This document shows, piece after piece, positions 62,409-64,000 of a DNA stretch of 64,000 nt. Position numbers and translations under genes: made by a program. The number at the start of each line of letters is the position of its first letter. The first letter of the stretch is position 1. The DNA lies in the NCBI RefSeq assembly GCF_003268815.1, contig NZ_QLSV01000016.1, forward strand, positions 1 to 64,000. Direction: 5' to 3'. Origin of the DNA: Flavobacterium lacus (GTDB taxonomy: Bacteria > Bacteroidota > Bacteroidia > Flavobacteriales > Flavobacteriaceae). The notes under the pieces are model-generated. The model ran no database searches. It saw nothing but the letters and a program-made list of their open reading frames with translations, and was not told the DNA's origin.

Positions 62409-63029
62409 TTGGAAGAATTTACTAATTCAACGGTTTCGTTTGATTCGTTGCCAAAATTCGAATTGGTTCCGTTTCAACCACTAAACAAAAATTATTTAAA
62501 CGTCGTCTATATCAGCAATGCCATTTTTGCAGTTATTTTGGCTATCGGACTTACGCTATTCATTATTTTTAATGACTTTGTTCGTTCCAATGTTATTCTT
62601 TGGGTTGCAATTCTCATAGGAATTATTGCGCTTTTATTTTGGCTCTCAAACATCAGTTTCAGAAAAAAAGGATATGCGCTTCGTGAAAAAGATATTTTGT
62701 TCCGCAAAGGAATTTTATCCACCACAAAAACGGTGATTCCATTCAACAGAATTCAGCACGTCGCTTTACATGAAGGTGTTTTTTCACGCATGTACCAATT
62801 GAGCGAATTGCAAGTGTATACTGCCGGTGGAAGCAGCAGCGATTTGCATATTCCGGGTTTGCCAAAAGAAGAAGCCGAACGCATTAAATCGTTCTTGTTG
62901 AATAAGATTACGGTACTGGAAAATGTTTCAAACGTAATTGAAGAACCAATTTTTCCCGAAGAAATCCGGGAAGAAAATCATCCAATAGACGAATCGCGAT
63001 CCGATTCGGAAAACGAAACGCAAAACTAA
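62409..63029 (+). CDS. PH-domain membrane protein (YdbS-like)
   Basis: About 207 residues starting from TTG 62409; the open frame runs back into menB without an ATG, and this TTG lies 22 bp after menB. Two helices (VYISNAIFAVILAIGLTLFII and NVILWVAILIGIIALLFWL) precede a bPH_2 domain with IRKKGY-like RKKGYALREKDILFRKGIL and VIPFNRIQHVALHEG. The tail is acidic. It forms a pair with the next gene, as ydbS/ydbT in Bacillus, linked to membrane stress; inference only. Confidence 0.78.
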   Translation: MEEFTNSTVSFDSLPKFELVPFQPLNKNYLNVVYISNAIFAVILAIGLTLFIIFNDFVRSNVILWVAILIGIIALLFWLSNISFRKKGYALREKDILFRKGILSTTKTVIPFNRIQHVALHEGVFSRMYQLSELQVYTAGGSSSDLHIPGLPKEEAERIKSFLLNKITVLENVSNVIEEPIFPEEIREENHPIDESRSDSENETQN

Positions 63030-63033
63030 CGCC

Positions 63034-64000
63034 ATGTACGATTTTAGTAAACCCCAACGGCAATCGGTCAAAGGAATCGCCATTATGTTTGCCGATACGT
63101 TGCAAGGTATTATTCGCGGACTCTGGGCTCCGATTTTGCTCGTAATTTACAAGTTTGATTGGAGTAAGATGTATTTTTTAATTTTCGGATTTTTAATTTT
63201 ATTACTTTTAATTGGTGTAATCGCTTATTTAAAATACATCAATTTTACTTATTTTTTAGATGAAGAAAAACAAGAATTTGTCATTCAAAAAGGGGTAATT
63301 ACCAAAAACAACATTACAATTCAGTTAGATAAAATTCAGCAAGTAAATATCAATCAGTCGGTTGTTCAAAAATTGGTGGGTGTGTTCAGTGTAGATATCG
63401 ATACGGCCGGAAGCAATAAAAAAGAAGCGAGTATTCGTGCAGTGGATAATCAGGTAGCTCTACATTTGAAAAACAAGTTACTTTCGTTTGAAAAAACCAC
63501 AATCGATATTTTAACCGATGAATCAAGTTTGGAAACGGAAAAACCTTTTTTAAAGATTAGCTTTCTCACACTTTTAAAAGTTGGAATTACCTCCAATTAC
63601 GGAAGAAGCATAGCTTTATTGATTGGTTTTGTTGGTACGTTATACGGCGGTTTTCATGATGTGGTAACTTCCTTTGAGGTGGATGAAGAGGAAGTAAATG
63701 GTTTGGTTGACCGAGGATTGGGTTATTTTTCGCTCTCGTTTTTTCTAATTGGAGTGATGGTTTTAGTACTTTTAATCAATCTAATCCGAACGGTAGTCAA
63801 GTATTTTGAATATCAAATGGTTATTCAACGAAAAGCATTGGCTATCACGCATGGTTTATTCGCCAAAAAGAATACGCTACTTAAACCGGCAAAAGTTCAG
63901 ATTACGGCCTTTAGCCAGAATTTTTTTCAACGAAAGCTTAATTTATTCGACCTGCGACTCAAGCAGGCTTCTTCTACCGATGAAGCTGGAACAGAGGGAA
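63034..64000 (+). CDS. PH-domain membrane protein (YdbT-like), cut by window end
   Basis: An ATG at 63034 opens a frame that stays open to base 64000 (322 codons visible). It starts MYDFSKPQRQSVKGI, has two helices (IRGLWAPILLVIY and FLIFGFLILLLLIGVIAYL), a first PH domain with FVIQKGVITKNNITIQLDKI, a second pair of helices (SIALLIGFVGTLYGG and SFFLIGVMVLVLLINLI) and a second PH domain beginning MVIQRKALAITHGLFAKK. This two-domain order is that of YdbT. Start overlaps nothing and lies 4 bp after the YdbS-like stop. Confidence 0.8.
   Translation, partial: MYDFSKPQRQSVKGIAIMFADTLQGIIRGLWAPILLVIYKFDWSKMYFLIFGFLILLLLIGVIAYLKYINFTYFLDEEKQEFVIQKGVITKNNITIQLDKIQQVNINQSVVQKLVGVFSVDIDTAGSNKKEASIRAVDNQVALHLKNKLLSFEKTTIDILTDESSLETEKPFLKISFLTLLKVGITSNYGRSIALLIGFVGTLYGGFHDVVTSFEVDEEEVNGLVDRGLGYFSLSFFLIGVMVLVLLINLIRTVVKYFEYQMVIQRKALAITHGLFAKKNTLLKPAKVQITAFSQNFFQRKLNLFDLRLKQASSTDEAGTEG

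Overview
The window is AT-rich chromosomal DNA from a member of the Bacteroidota, most likely a Flavobacteriaceae (Flavobacterium-like) bacterium. Evidence: several secreted proteins end in type IX secretion (T9SS) type A sorting tails, a PorV-type protein is present, and many genes start 10-20 nt after a TAnnTTTG box, the Bacteroidota -7 promoter element. No genome comparison could be run, so genus level is an inference.

Layout. 1-210: tail of a T9SS cargo gene. 401-23802: one co-directional surface-polysaccharide locus: ABC exporter (wzm/wzt), two SAM-methyltransferase-type genes, twelve glycosyltransferases (five GT2, seven GT4), an asparagine-synthase-like enzyme, a decayed O-acyltransferase pair, a Wzy/WaaL-type membrane protein, a GT-C-like membrane protein and a phosphoglycosyl transferase that would start the glycan on undecaprenyl phosphate. 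Most genes overlap or nearly touch, as in a single operon. 23803-40616: housekeeping block: DUF4105 and PorV-like envelope proteins, pssA, a GH25 lysozyme, lptB, an AhpD-like protein, tatC, kdsD, recQ, a DUF2891 protein, a T9SS cargo protein, an FAD oxidoreductase, idi, queD, bcp, manA and a small conserved protein, then tRNA-Thr(UGU) with promoter and terminator. 40865-47713: three large T9SS cargo genes separated by short GC-rich repeats.

47734-55002 is the accessory part. It holds an IS110-family element whose upstream non-coding RNA can be read as a bridge RNA: four guide segments match the two halves of the actual insertion site and the two ends of the element. It is inserted in a dispersed repeat that has a second, uninterrupted copy at 50645-50765. 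Next come two tandem integron-type gene cassettes on the minus strand, each with an attC-like palindrome whose R'' box is exactly complementary to the first bases of its own cassette; no integrase is visible (CALIN-like arrangement). After these are a fragment resembling the end of a restriction-modification enzyme, an RDD-family gene broken by one amber codon and a 267-bp tandem duplication.

55003-64000 returns to ordinary chromosome: cvfB, a putative outer-membrane protein, an amidohydrolase, a serine-hydrolase lipoprotein, small envelope proteins, menB and a YdbS/YdbT-like pair of PH-domain membrane proteins, the second cut by the window end. The points most worth checking are the self-consistent IS110 bridge RNA, the two matched-end gene cassettes, the in-frame relic of an MBOAT/SGNH acetylation module inside the glycan locus, and the repeat family around the T9SS genes.
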